NCBI GenBank assembly: GCA_021325515.1
Contig: JAJPHC010000030.1
Span: 142,976 to 206,975, forward strand
Reading direction: 5' to 3'
DNA length: 64,000 bases
Source of the DNA: Acidobacteriota bacterium
Lineage (GTDB): Bacteria > Acidobacteriota > Thermoanaerobaculia > Gp7-AA8
Shown here: positions 42,724 through 51,517 of the stretch, one piece after another
Position numbering within the stretch: position 1 is the stretch's first letter
Layout: each line of letters opens with the position of its first letter
The notes under the pieces: generated by a model
What the model was told of the DNA's origin: nothing
Seen by the model: the letters and a program-made list of their open reading frames with translations, nothing else
Databases searched by the model: none
Made by a program: the position numbers and the translations under genes

Positions 42724-43227
42724 ATGGATGTCTTGCGCGCGTTCGTCGCGCCGCTCTACCAGGATCTCGATGGGGTCTCGCGCCTCGGCGAGATCGATCG
42801 CATCGCGTCGATTGCATGCCATCTCCACCCCGGCGGCGATCGCGCGTTCGAGCTCCTGCTCCTCCTGCACGGCCTCGGCAAGTGGCTCGAGAAGATCGGC
42901 AATCTCTCCAGAATGGCGCTCGCGACCGGCATCGCCGAGGAGGAATTGCGGGCGGCGATGGGCGCGATCCGGAGGCTCGACGATCCGCGGACCGATGCCG
43001 AGCGCGCACTCGCCGCGGCGATTCTGATCGATGGCGCCGGAGTCCGCGGACTCGCCGAGCGATTCACGCGTGCGCGGCGCGAAGGTCAGTCGTTGATGGA
43101 CGTCGTGCGCGATGCCCTCGCCGATTCCTGGGTGCCGGATTGGATGCCGGAGGCAGGCCGCGCCATGCTCGAAGAGCGTCACGCCGCTCGCCGCGAAACC
43201 TGCAGGAAGATCCTCGCCGAATCTTGA
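42724..43227 (+). CDS. Hypothetical protein, degenerate HD-like
   Basis: 167 residues, helical. ELLLLLHGLGKWLEK and ERALAAAILIDGAGVRGLAERF echo HD-phosphohydrolase helices, but the HD pair reads HG and the second Asp context is altered, so catalysis is doubtful. GGAG four bases before ATG supports the start. The stop (TGA 43225-43227) lies inside the -35 hexamer of the toxin-antitoxin promoter. No confident family. Confidence 0.5.
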   Translation: MDVLRAFVAPLYQDLDGVSRLGEIDRIASIACHLHPGGDRAFELLLLLHGLGKWLEKIGNLSRMALATGIAEEELRAAMGAIRRLDDPRTDAERALAAAILIDGAGVRGLAERFTRARREGQSLMDVVRDALADSWVPDWMPEAGRAMLEERHAARRETCRKILAES

Positions 43228-43251
43228 CAAGGCATCCAGCCTTGCTAGAGT
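43224..43251 (+). promoter_or_regulatory. vapBC-type promoter with operator palindrome
   Basis: TTGACA (43224-43229), a 16-base spacer and TAGAGT (43246-43251), seven bases before the antitoxin ATG. Within the spacer CAAGG (43228-43232) and CCTTG (43240-43244) form an inverted repeat that fits an autoregulatory operator for the AbrB-type antitoxin. With the start so close, the mRNA would be nearly leaderless. Confidence 0.6.
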
Positions 43252-43257
43252 AAGGCG

Positions 43258-43536
43258 ATGGGTAAGGTGACGAGTAAGTATCAGGTCAGCCTCCCGAAAG
43301 CCCTCGCGGACCGGCTGGGCATCGCCCCCGGGGACGAAGTGGACTGGCGTATCGCAGGGACCGAGCTTCGGGTGACGCCTGCCGCCGCGCGAGCCCGCCT
43401 GTCGGCCGAGGAGCGCCTCGAGCTGTTCGATGCCGCCACGCGCAGGCAATCGGCGCGCAACAGGACGCAGCGCGGGACCGGGGAAAGCCGCGGCTGGACC
43501 CGCGAGGATCTCTACGATCGTGGCCGCACTCGTTGA
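43258..43536 (+). CDS. vapB: AbrB/SpoVT-type antitoxin
   Basis: 92 residues. The N-terminal swapped-hairpin DNA-binding domain is MGKVTSKYQVSLPKALADRLGIAPGDEVDWRIA in pattern (residues 1-33), followed by a basic linker and a toxin-binding tail (GESRGWTREDLYDRG). Antitoxins of this type repress their own operon and block the PIN toxin. The next gene overlaps by 17 bases. Confidence 0.88.
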   Translation: MGKVTSKYQVSLPKALADRLGIAPGDEVDWRIAGTELRVTPAAARARLSAEERLELFDAATRRQSARNRTQRGTGESRGWTREDLYDRGRTR

Positions 43537-43948
43537 CACCAGCGTCCTCGTCTACCGGTACGACGGGCGCGACCGGCACAAACAACGCGTGGCCACCGAG
43601 TTGTTGCGCCAGGGGATTGCCCGCGACTCCATCCGAATCGCCTACCAGTCGCTCGTCGAATTCTATTCGGCCGTGACGCGTCCCATTCGCGGCGCACGCC
43701 CTCTCCTCGATCCGGCCACGGCGACTCGCGAAGTCGAAGAACTGCTGGTGCAGTTCGACATCATCTTTCCGACGGAAGAAGTCATTCACGCCGCATTGCG
43801 CGCGACAGCGGCATATCAGCTTTCGTGGTTCGACGCGCAGATGTGGGCCTATGCCGAGACCAGCGGCCTCACGGAGATCCTCTCAGAGGACTTTCAACAT
43901 GGCCGGCTGTATGGCCGCGTGCGCGTCGTCGATCCGTTCCGCGAGTAG
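43520..43948 (+). CDS. vapC: PIN-domain ribonuclease toxin
   Basis: 142 residues from GTG 43520. PIN acidic residues: ALVDTSVLVYRYD (Asp6), a middle Glu in YQSLVEFYSAVTR, and a C-terminal Asp pair region LSWFDAQMWAYAETSG ending TEILSEDFQHG. VapC toxins cleave tRNA or rRNA. Overlap with the antitoxin gene (17 bases, different frame) supports one operon. It converges with the HD-GYP gene 8 bp later. Confidence 0.88.
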   Translation: MAALVDTSVLVYRYDGRDRHKQRVATELLRQGIARDSIRIAYQSLVEFYSAVTRPIRGARPLLDPATATREVEELLVQFDIIFPTEEVIHAALRATAAYQLSWFDAQMWAYAETSGLTEILSEDFQHGRLYGRVRVVDPFRE

Positions 43949-43956
43949 AGATTCTC

Positions 43957-45879
43957 TTACGCGCGAAGGACGCCGGCGCGCTCGTACACTCTCGCCTCGA
44001 TGAAGGTGTGGACGAGATTCTGATCGAGCAGGCCGTCCTTCATCTCCATCTGCAGGATGTCGAGCGCGCGCTCCGTCGAGATCGCGCGTTTGTACGGACG
44101 ATCGTTCGCGGTCAGCGCGTCATAGATATCGGAGACGGTCATCATTCGCGACTGGATGGGGATATCCGGCGCGCTCAACTTGCGGGGATAGCCGCGCCCG
44201 TTGAGCTTCTCGTGATGCTTGTACGCGATGTCGGCAACCGAGGCGAGATCCTTCGTCCAGGGAATCTTCTGCAGGAAGTTGTAGGTGTGCGTGACGTGAC
44301 TCTCGATCTCCGTCCGCTCTCCTGCGTCGAGATTGCCTTTGCGGATCGAGAGGATGCGCACTTCCTCGCTGGTCAGCAGGCGGCGGCTCTCGCCGCGGAT
44401 GTCGAGGAAGTCGCGCTCGGCGAGCGACTGCAGATACTGGAACTCCCCTTCCGGCAGCACGGTCGGCTCGTTCGACTGCGTGATGAACGCGAAATCGTGC
44501 TGCAGTTGCGCGATCCTCTCCTGCGTCTCGCGCTCGACCTGCGCCGCAAAGACATCGTACGCGGCACGATCATTTTTCAGCAGGAAGTCGAGCTTCCGCC
44601 GCATCCCCTCCGCCTCGACCGCCTTGATCACGAACTCGAAGCGCGAGCGGATGGAGTCGAGCTGATTCGGATAGAGCTTCTTCTCCTTGACCAGCACCTG
44701 CTCGCGCACGCCGACCTTGCCGAAGTCGTGCAACAGCGACGCGTACCGGATCTCGCGAATCTGATCCGTGCTGAAGTGATTGTCTCGGTACTGGCCGTGA
44801 TCGATCCTGTCGATCACCTTCGCCAGTTCGACCGTGAGGTCCGCCACGCGGAACGAATGACCGGACGTCGTCGGATCGCGTTGTTCGATCGCGGTGACTG
44901 CCGCGGTCACGAATCCCTCGAACAGCCGCTCGATCGATTCGTACAGGAGGTTGTTCTCGACTGCGACCGCCGCCTGTCCGGCCAGCGAGCGCATCACGTC
45001 GACGATCTCCTGATCGAAGGAGATGACTTCGCTGGGCACCGACGCCGCGGTCAGCTTCTTCGGCGCGCCGACCCGCTTGCGATTGATCAGCTGCAGCACG
45101 CCCATCAGCTCACCGACGTGGCTGATCATCGGGAAGACGAGGATCGACTTGGTGAGGTACTCGTTCTCTTCGTCGAACGAGCGGTTGATCTGATACTCGG
45201 CATCGGCCGGCAGGTTGTAGGCGTCGTCGATGACGAGGATCTCTCCTGTCAGCGCGACGTAGCCGGCGAGGCTCTTCTTGGTGATCGGCAGAATGCGCTC
45301 TTCGAAGTCCACTTCCAGCGAATCGTTCTGCGCGAGCTTCCAGCGCAGCACCTTGCCGCCGCCCATGTCATCGAGCAGGTAGAGCGATCCGGCGTCGGCG
45401 CGCGACAGCTCCCGCGCCTTCTGCAGAATCATCGTGAGCAGGACCTGATGATCGCGCACGGTGGAGAGCGCCGCGCCGATGTCGCTCACTTCTTCGAGCT
45501 CGCGCGTGCGCTCGCTGAGCTGCTTCTCGAGCTGGTCGGCGCGAACCTTCTGATAGAGGAACTGAAAGGCGCGCTTCACGCCGCGCAGCAGCACGTCGGG
45601 CGCGGGATCGTTCGGGAGATCGAGGTAGATGCTCTCGTCGGTCAGCCATGGTGGCTGCTCGGCGAGGCCGACGCCGACGAGCGCGGTGCGGCCGTCCATC
45701 GGCACGATCGCGCCATCGCCGCCATTCGACCGGTCGAGGACGACGACGCGGAGCGCCGGCGAGCTGTGCTGATCGATGTTGCCGGCGATCGGCAGCGATG
45801 CGATCGACGCCGACGCGAGTGCATCAGCGTACCGGCCGATCGGGAACGAATCGGAGTGAAGGAGCGTCAGAGTCTGCAT
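43957..45879 (-). CDS. GAF / HD-GYP c-di-GMP phosphodiesterase-type protein with large insert
   Basis: 640 residues. N-terminal Rossmann-like region (1-100), coiled coil (105-135), GAF domain (135-315), then HD-GYP. Metal motifs LLHDFGKVG (HD at 384-385), HHEKLNGRGYP (555-565) and YDALTANDRPYKRA. In ordinary HD-GYP domains the HD and HHE motifs lie about 60 residues apart; here the gap is 170, with a charged helical insert of about 110 residues (400-515). The GYP triad is intact, so cyclic-di-GMP hydrolysis is plausible. Start ATG 45879; a TATAAT hexamer lies 65 bases upstream. Confidence 0.85.
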   Translation of the reverse strand: MQTLTLLHSDSFPIGRYADALASASIASLPIAGNIDQHSSPALRVVVLDRSNGGDGAIVPMDGRTALVGVGLAEQPPWLTDESIYLDLPNDPAPDVLLRGVKRAFQFLYQKVRADQLEKQLSERTRELEEVSDIGAALSTVRDHQVLLTMILQKARELSRADAGSLYLLDDMGGGKVLRWKLAQNDSLEVDFEERILPITKKSLAGYVALTGEILVIDDAYNLPADAEYQINRSFDEENEYLTKSILVFPMISHVGELMGVLQLINRKRVGAPKKLTAASVPSEVISFDQEIVDVMRSLAGQAAVAVENNLLYESIERLFEGFVTAAVTAIEQRDPTTSGHSFRVADLTVELAKVIDRIDHGQYRDNHFSTDQIREIRYASLLHDFGKVGVREQVLVKEKKLYPNQLDSIRSRFEFVIKAVEAEGMRRKLDFLLKNDRAAYDVFAAQVERETQERIAQLQHDFAFITQSNEPTVLPEGEFQYLQSLAERDFLDIRGESRRLLTSEEVRILSIRKGNLDAGERTEIESHVTHTYNFLQKIPWTKDLASVADIAYKHHEKLNGRGYPRKLSAPDIPIQSRMMTVSDIYDALTANDRPYKRAISTERALDILQMEMKDGLLDQNLVHTFIEARVYERAGVLRA

Positions 45880-45943
45880 TCGCCGTGTTTCAAGCGCAAC
45901 GACCGTTACCCTCCGCTTCTTCCACGCCGGTCGGCGAACATCA

Positions 45944-45949
45944 ATTATA
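45944..45949 (-). promoter_or_regulatory. Probable -10 box for the HD-GYP gene
   Basis: On the minus strand the hexamer TATAAT matches the sigma-70 consensus. TTGGAC is 14 bases further upstream, a short spacing, and overlaps a GGGTCC/GGACCC palindrome (45962-45977). It would give a 5' leader of about 58 bases. Confidence 0.4.
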
Positions 45950-46009
45950 GATGGTCTCGCGGGGTCCAACCGGACCCGGCCGCTCGACAGAAGCGGATAA
46001 TCGCCATGA

Positions 46010-48496
46010 ATGCATCGTAGCGAGGACTTGCCGACGACGCCGTTGGGCGATGCAGTGCGTATCGAAACGATTGACGAGCTTCGTCTGCAGCCGGGCCGCA
46101 TCCTCGAGCATCGCTATCGGATCGTGGCACCGATCGCCCGCGGCGGCATGGGAGTCCTCTACCAGGCGGAAGACCTTCGCCTCGGCCAACGCGTCGCACT
46201 GAAGTTTCTTTCTCCCGACGTTGCTCACGATGCACGCATCGTTACTCGGCTTGTCACCGAAGTGCGGCTGGGCCGGCAGATCGCACATCCCAACGTCTGC
46301 CGGCTCTACGACATCACCGACCTCGACAACCATCCATGCATCGTCATGGAGTTCGTCGAAGGCGAGGACCTCGCGTCGCTTCAGAGGCGGGTTGGCGCGC
46401 TGCCCACGGCACGCCTGTTGTCGATTGCACGTGAGCTCGTCGCCGGACTTGCAGCCGCCCATGATCAGGGAATCATTCATCGCGATCTCAAGCCGGCGAA
46501 CGTCATGCTCGACAGCCGCGGCAACGTGAAGATCACCGACTTCGGACTCGCCGCTTCGACCGAAGAGCGGCAAGGCGGTCTCGTCATCGGAACGCCGGGG
46601 TACATGGCGCCCGAGCTTCTGCGTGGCGAGAAAGCAACCCCGCGATCGGATCTCTTCGCACTCGGACTCATTCTCTATGAGTTGGCGACGGCACGGCGTG
46701 TGTTCGCTGCGCTGTCGCTCACAGAGCTCGTGAATCTTCATCGTGCCGGCGCGAAACCGGAACCTCTGGCGGCCGTTGCGCCGGACATCGACGCCCGGCT
46801 CGCGCGCATCGTCGATCAGTGTCTCGAAGCCGAGCCTCAGCGCCGGCCTCCATCCGCGCGCGCGATTCAGGAGATGCTGCCCGGTGGCGATGCGCTCAGC
46901 GCAGCGATCGAAGCCGGCGAGACTCCGTCGCCGGAAGTCGTCGCCGCCGCCGGCAACAGCGAGCCGCTCACGAGGACGCGCGCCACACTTCTCCTTGCAA
47001 CCATCGTCCTCGCGACCGCAACAACGACCTTGTTGGGAAGCCGTTCTCCGAAGCTGGGCATCCTCGATCGGATCGCTCCGCCCGAGATTCTTCGCCACCG
47101 CGCGGAACAGATCTCACTCGCGTGGTTGCCGCGCGAGCGGGAACAGGACTCGCGATGGAGATACGAGCAGAACGAGAACTTCCTCGCCTATCTCGAGAAA
47201 AGGGATTCAACTGCGGCCCGATGGAAGCCGGTGTACGCGGATCCGTCGACGGCCATTCGCTTCTGGTACCGCCGCGGAAAGGACATCGAGCCACTGGCGA
47301 GTGCGAGCGTCACATTCGACGATCCTCCGGCCAGCTCGGGAACGATCGCCATTCGTCTCGACGGAAGCGGAAACCTTCGCACATTCCGGGCGCCCTCGCT
47401 GAACCCCGCGCAGCATCAGACTCCGCTGGATTGGAACCAGTTCTTCCGCGAGGCACGACTCGATATTCGCGAATTCCAGAAAACGGATGCGAGTGCGTTG
47501 CCGCCGGTCGCAGCCGATGACGTTCGCGCATGGATACGGCCGAGGGATGGCCTCGACGTCGTAGCCGGCTCATTGAGAAACGCTCCCGTCTTCTTCGAAG
47601 TTCGCGCTCCATGGGACACAGCTCCGCAAAACGAATCGGCCGTCATGGTCGTCGTCCTCTTTGTCGGCGTGTGGCTCCTCCTCACGATCGCCGGAGTGAT
47701 GATGGCTCGCGTCAACATGAACCGCGGCCGCGGTGACACGCGCTCGGCCTGGCGGCTGGCATGCTTCGTTTTCATCACCTGGACGTTGCAGTGGATTCTG
47801 ACCAGCTCAACACAGCAATGGCAGATGGGGATCGCCTACGCGTTCTTCGCGGCGGTCGAGACCTGGCTCGCGTACGTCGCGCTCGAGCCACATGTACGCC
47901 GGCGTTGGCCGCGTGTGCTCATCGGATGGAAGCGTTTACTGTCCGGGCGGCTCCGCGATCCGCGAGTCGGCCGCGATGTTCTGATCGGCTTCGCAATCGC
48001 GTCCGCAGCGCGCCTGCTGCTCTCCGCGCTCACAACGCTCATGTTGCACCTCGGCCTGCCCGAGGCGCGGCCCACTGCGATCCTCCATCACGAGAGTCTT
48101 TCACGCATGGCGGGTGAGGTCTTCTACGATCAGTTCCTCTCGGTGACGCTCGCGCTTGCCGACCTTTTCCTGCTTCTCCTGTTCGGCTTCGCGGTGAAGC
48201 GGCTTTCGATTGTCGTCGGCATCATCACGACGTTGCTGATCCTGATCTTCGTGCCGATGGGAGCGGGCGTGGCAGTCATCGTTTTCATCGTTCCGCTCAT
48301 CGTGATGCTTCGCTACGGGCTGCTGGCCACGGTGTGCTGCTTCTACGGCGTGTTTCTCGAGGCCGAAGCGCTGACGTTCGACTTCACCAAGTGGTACGGA
48401 CACTCCTCGATCGTGGCGCTGGCACTCATCGCCGGATTCGCAATCTATGGATACCTGACCAGTCAGGAGCAGCGGCGTCTCGCCGGGATCGCGTGA
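46010..48496 (+). CDS. Hanks-type Ser/Thr protein kinase with polytopic C-terminus
   Basis: 828 residues. Kinase domain about 35-300: IARGGMGVLYQAED (P-loop), ALKF (catalytic Lys), HRDLKPANVML, DFGLA, GTPGYMAPE. A membrane helix near 330 (TLLLATIVLATATTTLLG) is followed by an extracytoplasmic region (345-545) and then about six to seven more helices to the end. The C-terminal membrane part resembles no transporter I know. The sensor-transmembrane-kinase order suggests signalling from the membrane. Divergent from the HD-GYP gene. Confidence 0.85.
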   Translation: MHRSEDLPTTPLGDAVRIETIDELRLQPGRILEHRYRIVAPIARGGMGVLYQAEDLRLGQRVALKFLSPDVAHDARIVTRLVTEVRLGRQIAHPNVCRLYDITDLDNHPCIVMEFVEGEDLASLQRRVGALPTARLLSIARELVAGLAAAHDQGIIHRDLKPANVMLDSRGNVKITDFGLAASTEERQGGLVIGTPGYMAPELLRGEKATPRSDLFALGLILYELATARRVFAALSLTELVNLHRAGAKPEPLAAVAPDIDARLARIVDQCLEAEPQRRPPSARAIQEMLPGGDALSAAIEAGETPSPEVVAAAGNSEPLTRTRATLLLATIVLATATTTLLGSRSPKLGILDRIAPPEILRHRAEQISLAWLPREREQDSRWRYEQNENFLAYLEKRDSTAARWKPVYADPSTAIRFWYRRGKDIEPLASASVTFDDPPASSGTIAIRLDGSGNLRTFRAPSLNPAQHQTPLDWNQFFREARLDIREFQKTDASALPPVAADDVRAWIRPRDGLDVVAGSLRNAPVFFEVRAPWDTAPQNESAVMVVVLFVGVWLLLTIAGVMMARVNMNRGRGDTRSAWRLACFVFITWTLQWILTSSTQQWQMGIAYAFFAAVETWLAYVALEPHVRRRWPRVLIGWKRLLSGRLRDPRVGRDVLIGFAIASAARLLLSALTTLMLHLGLPEARPTAILHHESLSRMAGEVFYDQFLSVTLALADLFLLLLFGFAVKRLSIVVGIITTLLILIFVPMGAGVAVIVFIVPLIVMLRYGLLATVCCFYGVFLEAEALTFDFTKWYGHSSIVALALIAGFAIYGYLTSQEQRRLAGIA

Positions 48497-48662
48497 GCGA
48501 TGGCCCGCCGAATCCGCTCCTGGTTGCATCTTTCCCCCTCACCGGCCGAACGCATACAATGCGCCGCGTTCCGCGCGAAGCCGCACTCCCGCCAGTCCAA
48601 GAATGCCGCAGGACCTGCGACTGTTTCGCCGGTAGCTACGCAACCATCCGAAGGAGACTGAA

Positions 48663-49922
48663 GTGGCCGCTTACGATACCGAGACGATCGATTCCAGGTA
48701 CCACGACGCACTGGTCGCATGGCAGAAGAAGAACTTTCCCGAGCTCACCTTTCTCGAGGAGAACTGGACGAAGTTCTACGCGAACCAGACGCCGTTTCAG
48801 CTCTACGCGAAGATCGGCAAGCTGAGCAACAACAACATCGTCTTCGGCCGCATGGCCGGTCAGCCGCGCTTCGAAAAAGCAAGCGAGATGGTCGGCAACA
48901 TGTTCTATTCGGCGCGCGACATCATCCGTGCGCAGGCCTCCACCGAGCTCGGCTCGATTCAACAGCATCGCCTCACGCTCGAGGAAGCGCCGAATGATCA
49001 GATGAAGATGGCAGTCCTCCGCATCATGGCCGAGGAGCTGCGCCACGCGTATCAAATGTTCTGGGTCCTCTCGCACGACCACTCGTGGAAGAAGCCGGGA
49101 CACCCCGACATCGCGGAAGAGACGATGGACGAGCTGCTTTCGATGGAGCTCGGCAATCACGTCCTCGATGCGTTCAACATTCCCTTCTCGAATTTCCTCG
49201 ACAACGTCGTCTTCGCGACGGTGATCGATCTCGTCGGCAAGTACCAGCTCGAGATGCAGAAGGTCTTCTCTTACGCGCCGATGGCGCGCTCGATGGGGCC
49301 GATGCTCTCCGAGGAAGGCTTCCACATCGGCTCGGGGCGCGGTTTCGTGCGCGAGCTCGCGGTCGCGGCGACGAGTGGCAGCGGACGCTATTCGATCAAC
49401 GACATCCAGAGAACGCTCAACGCCTGGATCCCGCGCGGACTCGAGATGTTCGGCAACGAGCGCGGCGGCGAGACGGCCGTGGCGTTCGGCTTCAAGGACC
49501 GCAACAACGGCACCGCCCAGTCGGAGTACTACAACGAAGTGCGTGAAGTCATCGAGCTCGTGAACGTCGCCATCGTGCAGACGAAGGTGCCGGGCATCAG
49601 CGCGCCGGACGCGCGCACGGTTGTACGCGAGGTGCAGGACACCGGTGAGCGCGTGCAGGGTGTGCACTCCGAGGATCTGCTCTTCGTGCCGGACATGAAG
49701 TTCTATCGGAAGCGCGGCGCGGAAGAAGTCGTCTTCATGCCCTACGACGTCTTCGGAACGATGCTGACGGAAGACAGCAAGCCGATCTCCGGCGAGAAGT
49801 ACCTCGAGTATCTGAAGGGCGTGCTGCCCGAGTACTTCCTGAAGACCAGCGAGTTCACGAAGTACCGCGACGCGCTGCTCGGATACGAGCGGCCGGAGGC
49901 GGGGCGCAGCTACGGGTGGTAG
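48663..49922 (+). CDS. PaaA/BoxB-like diiron ring epoxidase subunit
   Basis: 419 residues of the phenylacetic-acid-catabolism family (PF05138). The helix AVLRIMAEELRHAYQMFWVL has the ExxH iron motif, with a second Glu supplied by STELGSIQQH. Known members epoxidise the aromatic ring of phenylacetyl-CoA (PaaA, with PaaB-E) or benzoyl-CoA (BoxB, with BoxA). No reductase, PaaB/C/E or BoxA/C gene is adjacent, so the substrate is open. The start is GTG 48663 with GAAGGAGA six bases upstream. In the 166-base leader TACAAT (48555-48560) is a possible -10. Confidence 0.78.
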   Translation: MAAYDTETIDSRYHDALVAWQKKNFPELTFLEENWTKFYANQTPFQLYAKIGKLSNNNIVFGRMAGQPRFEKASEMVGNMFYSARDIIRAQASTELGSIQQHRLTLEEAPNDQMKMAVLRIMAEELRHAYQMFWVLSHDHSWKKPGHPDIAEETMDELLSMELGNHVLDAFNIPFSNFLDNVVFATVIDLVGKYQLEMQKVFSYAPMARSMGPMLSEEGFHIGSGRGFVRELAVAATSGSGRYSINDIQRTLNAWIPRGLEMFGNERGGETAVAFGFKDRNNGTAQSEYYNEVREVIELVNVAIVQTKVPGISAPDARTVVREVQDTGERVQGVHSEDLLFVPDMKFYRKRGAEEVVFMPYDVFGTMLTEDSKPISGEKYLEYLKGVLPEYFLKTSEFTKYRDALLGYERPEAGRSYGW

Positions 49923-49926
49923 TGTC

Positions 49927-49950
49927 GCCGGACGGGGACGTCCGCGCTCC
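49927..49950. terminator. Dispersed 3' hairpin element E, copy 2
   Basis: CGGACG-GGGA-CGTCCG (49929-49944) is a perfect 6-bp stem with a four-base loop between convergent stops (49922 and 49957). The surrounding 24-mer closely resembles the element after the GNAT gene at 20.7 kb. Confidence 0.6.
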
Positions 49951-49956
49951 ACTGTT

Positions 49957-51480
49957 CTATTGCAGATGGTAGAGGCGGATTGACTTGCCGACTCTTTGGA
50001 ACGGCTTGCCGGCGAGCCACTCGTAGCCGTGAAAGATCCGCAGGGTGGTCTCGCTCACCGCGACCCATCCTGTGGCCGGCACATCGCGCGTCACCTTGTA
50101 ATTCGGCGGAAATCCCATCTTGTTGAAATCGTGCACGCCAAGGATGTCGAGTCCGATGCGATCGATGTGCTGCTCGCGGACGACGCGGCGCAGGCGAAGC
50201 GCGTCCTGTCCCCAGTCAAGATTGCTGTCGATCAGATAGCGCGACGGATCGCGCGCCGCGATTTCGTTGAAGTAGGGAAACTCGTCGGGATGCGCAGCGA
50301 TCGACGCGCCGCAATGCCAGACGAGCAGCGCGATCGCCGCCACGCGCGCGCCGGTGCGGCCGCTCTCCAACAACATCCACGCCGACGTCGCGGCGGCGAT
50401 CGTCAGCGGCACGAACATCGGCAGCACGAAGCGGATGCCGATGTCGAGATGGCTCGGCATCGCCGTGGCCAGAATCGCCACAGCCGCGGCGAGCGACTCC
50501 TGCGCGACGCGCACACGCCGCACGAACAGCGCACCGAGCCCGAGCAGCAGCGACACGATCGTCGTCTTCAGCGCGACGGCAACAGGAAAGTAGTACCACC
50601 AGCCTTCGTTGCTCGTTTCGCCGAACAGATAGCTCGTCCACGATCCGCCATTGAGCTGGATCAGACGCAGGATACCGAGGAAGAACGCGGGCGCGGGAAG
50701 CAGAGCATCGGGATACCGGCCGGCGCCCATGCGGCCGACGGTGAAGGCGTAGCCGGCCCAGATCATCAACGCGCAGACCGTTGGCGCGATCACGCCGAGT
50801 CTCACCAGCTCGCGCCACCGCCTTCTCACTTCGGCATCGCGCACGAGGCGCACGGCATAGATCGCCGCACATGCAACCGGCACATATCCGAGCGCCGACA
50901 TCTTGCAGAGGATCGCAAACGCCCACGCGGCGCCAACCATGGCGGCACGTCCCGCCGACGGCTGCTCGATCCATCGCAGAAACGCGAGGATCGAAACCGC
51001 GAGCCCCGCCATCGCCGGAGCTTCGTGCGTGGCGAGTCCGGAGTAGCCGATGACGACCGGCTGCATCGTGAACAGCAATGCGACGAGACAACCTCCCGCG
51101 GATCCGAGCTCGCGCCTCCCCCACCACCACGTGGCCGCTGCCGCAATCAGGAAGAACAGCAGGTTGCCCATGCGCGAGAGGAACAGATTGGTCTTGTAAC
51201 GGCCGTTCGCGTAGAAGACCTCCATCACCTGGAGCCATTTCGGCGTCGACGCTTCGTACCGGACGCCGGCCAGATAGGGCGCGATCGCGAAGATCACGCG
51301 CGGCAACGGCGGGTTCTCGTACTGCAGCGTGTAGTGATGCTGCCCGAGGACTTCGAGGCCGGCGGAGACGTGCGTGGATTCGTCATACGTCGCCGAGAAG
51401 ATGTTGTACGTCGAGACGATGCGGAGCACTGCGAGCGCGATCAGCGCGATGGCGGCGAAGTCGAATCGGTCTCTGCGCAT
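49957..51480 (-). CDS. Membrane glycosyltransferase (PMT/ArnT-like, GT39/GT83 type)
   Basis: 507 residues, about eleven to twelve membrane helices. An acidic residue in the first periplasmic loop (TYDESTHVSAGLEVL) is the catalytic Asp/Glu pair region of lipid-linked-sugar transferases. The ENPPLPR motif and the C-terminal soluble region (DSNLDWGQDALRLRR) match dolichyl/polyprenyl-phosphate mannosyltransferase-like proteins. Acceptor and sugar are unknown. ATG 51480 is chosen at the start of helix I; longer frames begin with a charged stretch. It diverges from the V4R-like gene by 37 bp. Confidence 0.8.
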   Translation of the reverse strand: MRRDRFDFAAIALIALAVLRIVSTYNIFSATYDESTHVSAGLEVLGQHHYTLQYENPPLPRVIFAIAPYLAGVRYEASTPKWLQVMEVFYANGRYKTNLFLSRMGNLLFFLIAAAATWWWGRRELGSAGGCLVALLFTMQPVVIGYSGLATHEAPAMAGLAVSILAFLRWIEQPSAGRAAMVGAAWAFAILCKMSALGYVPVACAAIYAVRLVRDAEVRRRWRELVRLGVIAPTVCALMIWAGYAFTVGRMGAGRYPDALLPAPAFFLGILRLIQLNGGSWTSYLFGETSNEGWWYYFPVAVALKTTIVSLLLGLGALFVRRVRVAQESLAAAVAILATAMPSHLDIGIRFVLPMFVPLTIAAATSAWMLLESGRTGARVAAIALLVWHCGASIAAHPDEFPYFNEIAARDPSRYLIDSNLDWGQDALRLRRVVREQHIDRIGLDILGVHDFNKMGFPPNYKVTRDVPATGWVAVSETTLRIFHGYEWLAGKPFQRVGKSIRLYHLQ

Positions 51481-51517
51481 TGCTTCGCGATCATAGTTGC
51501 GGACGTAGAATGAATGT

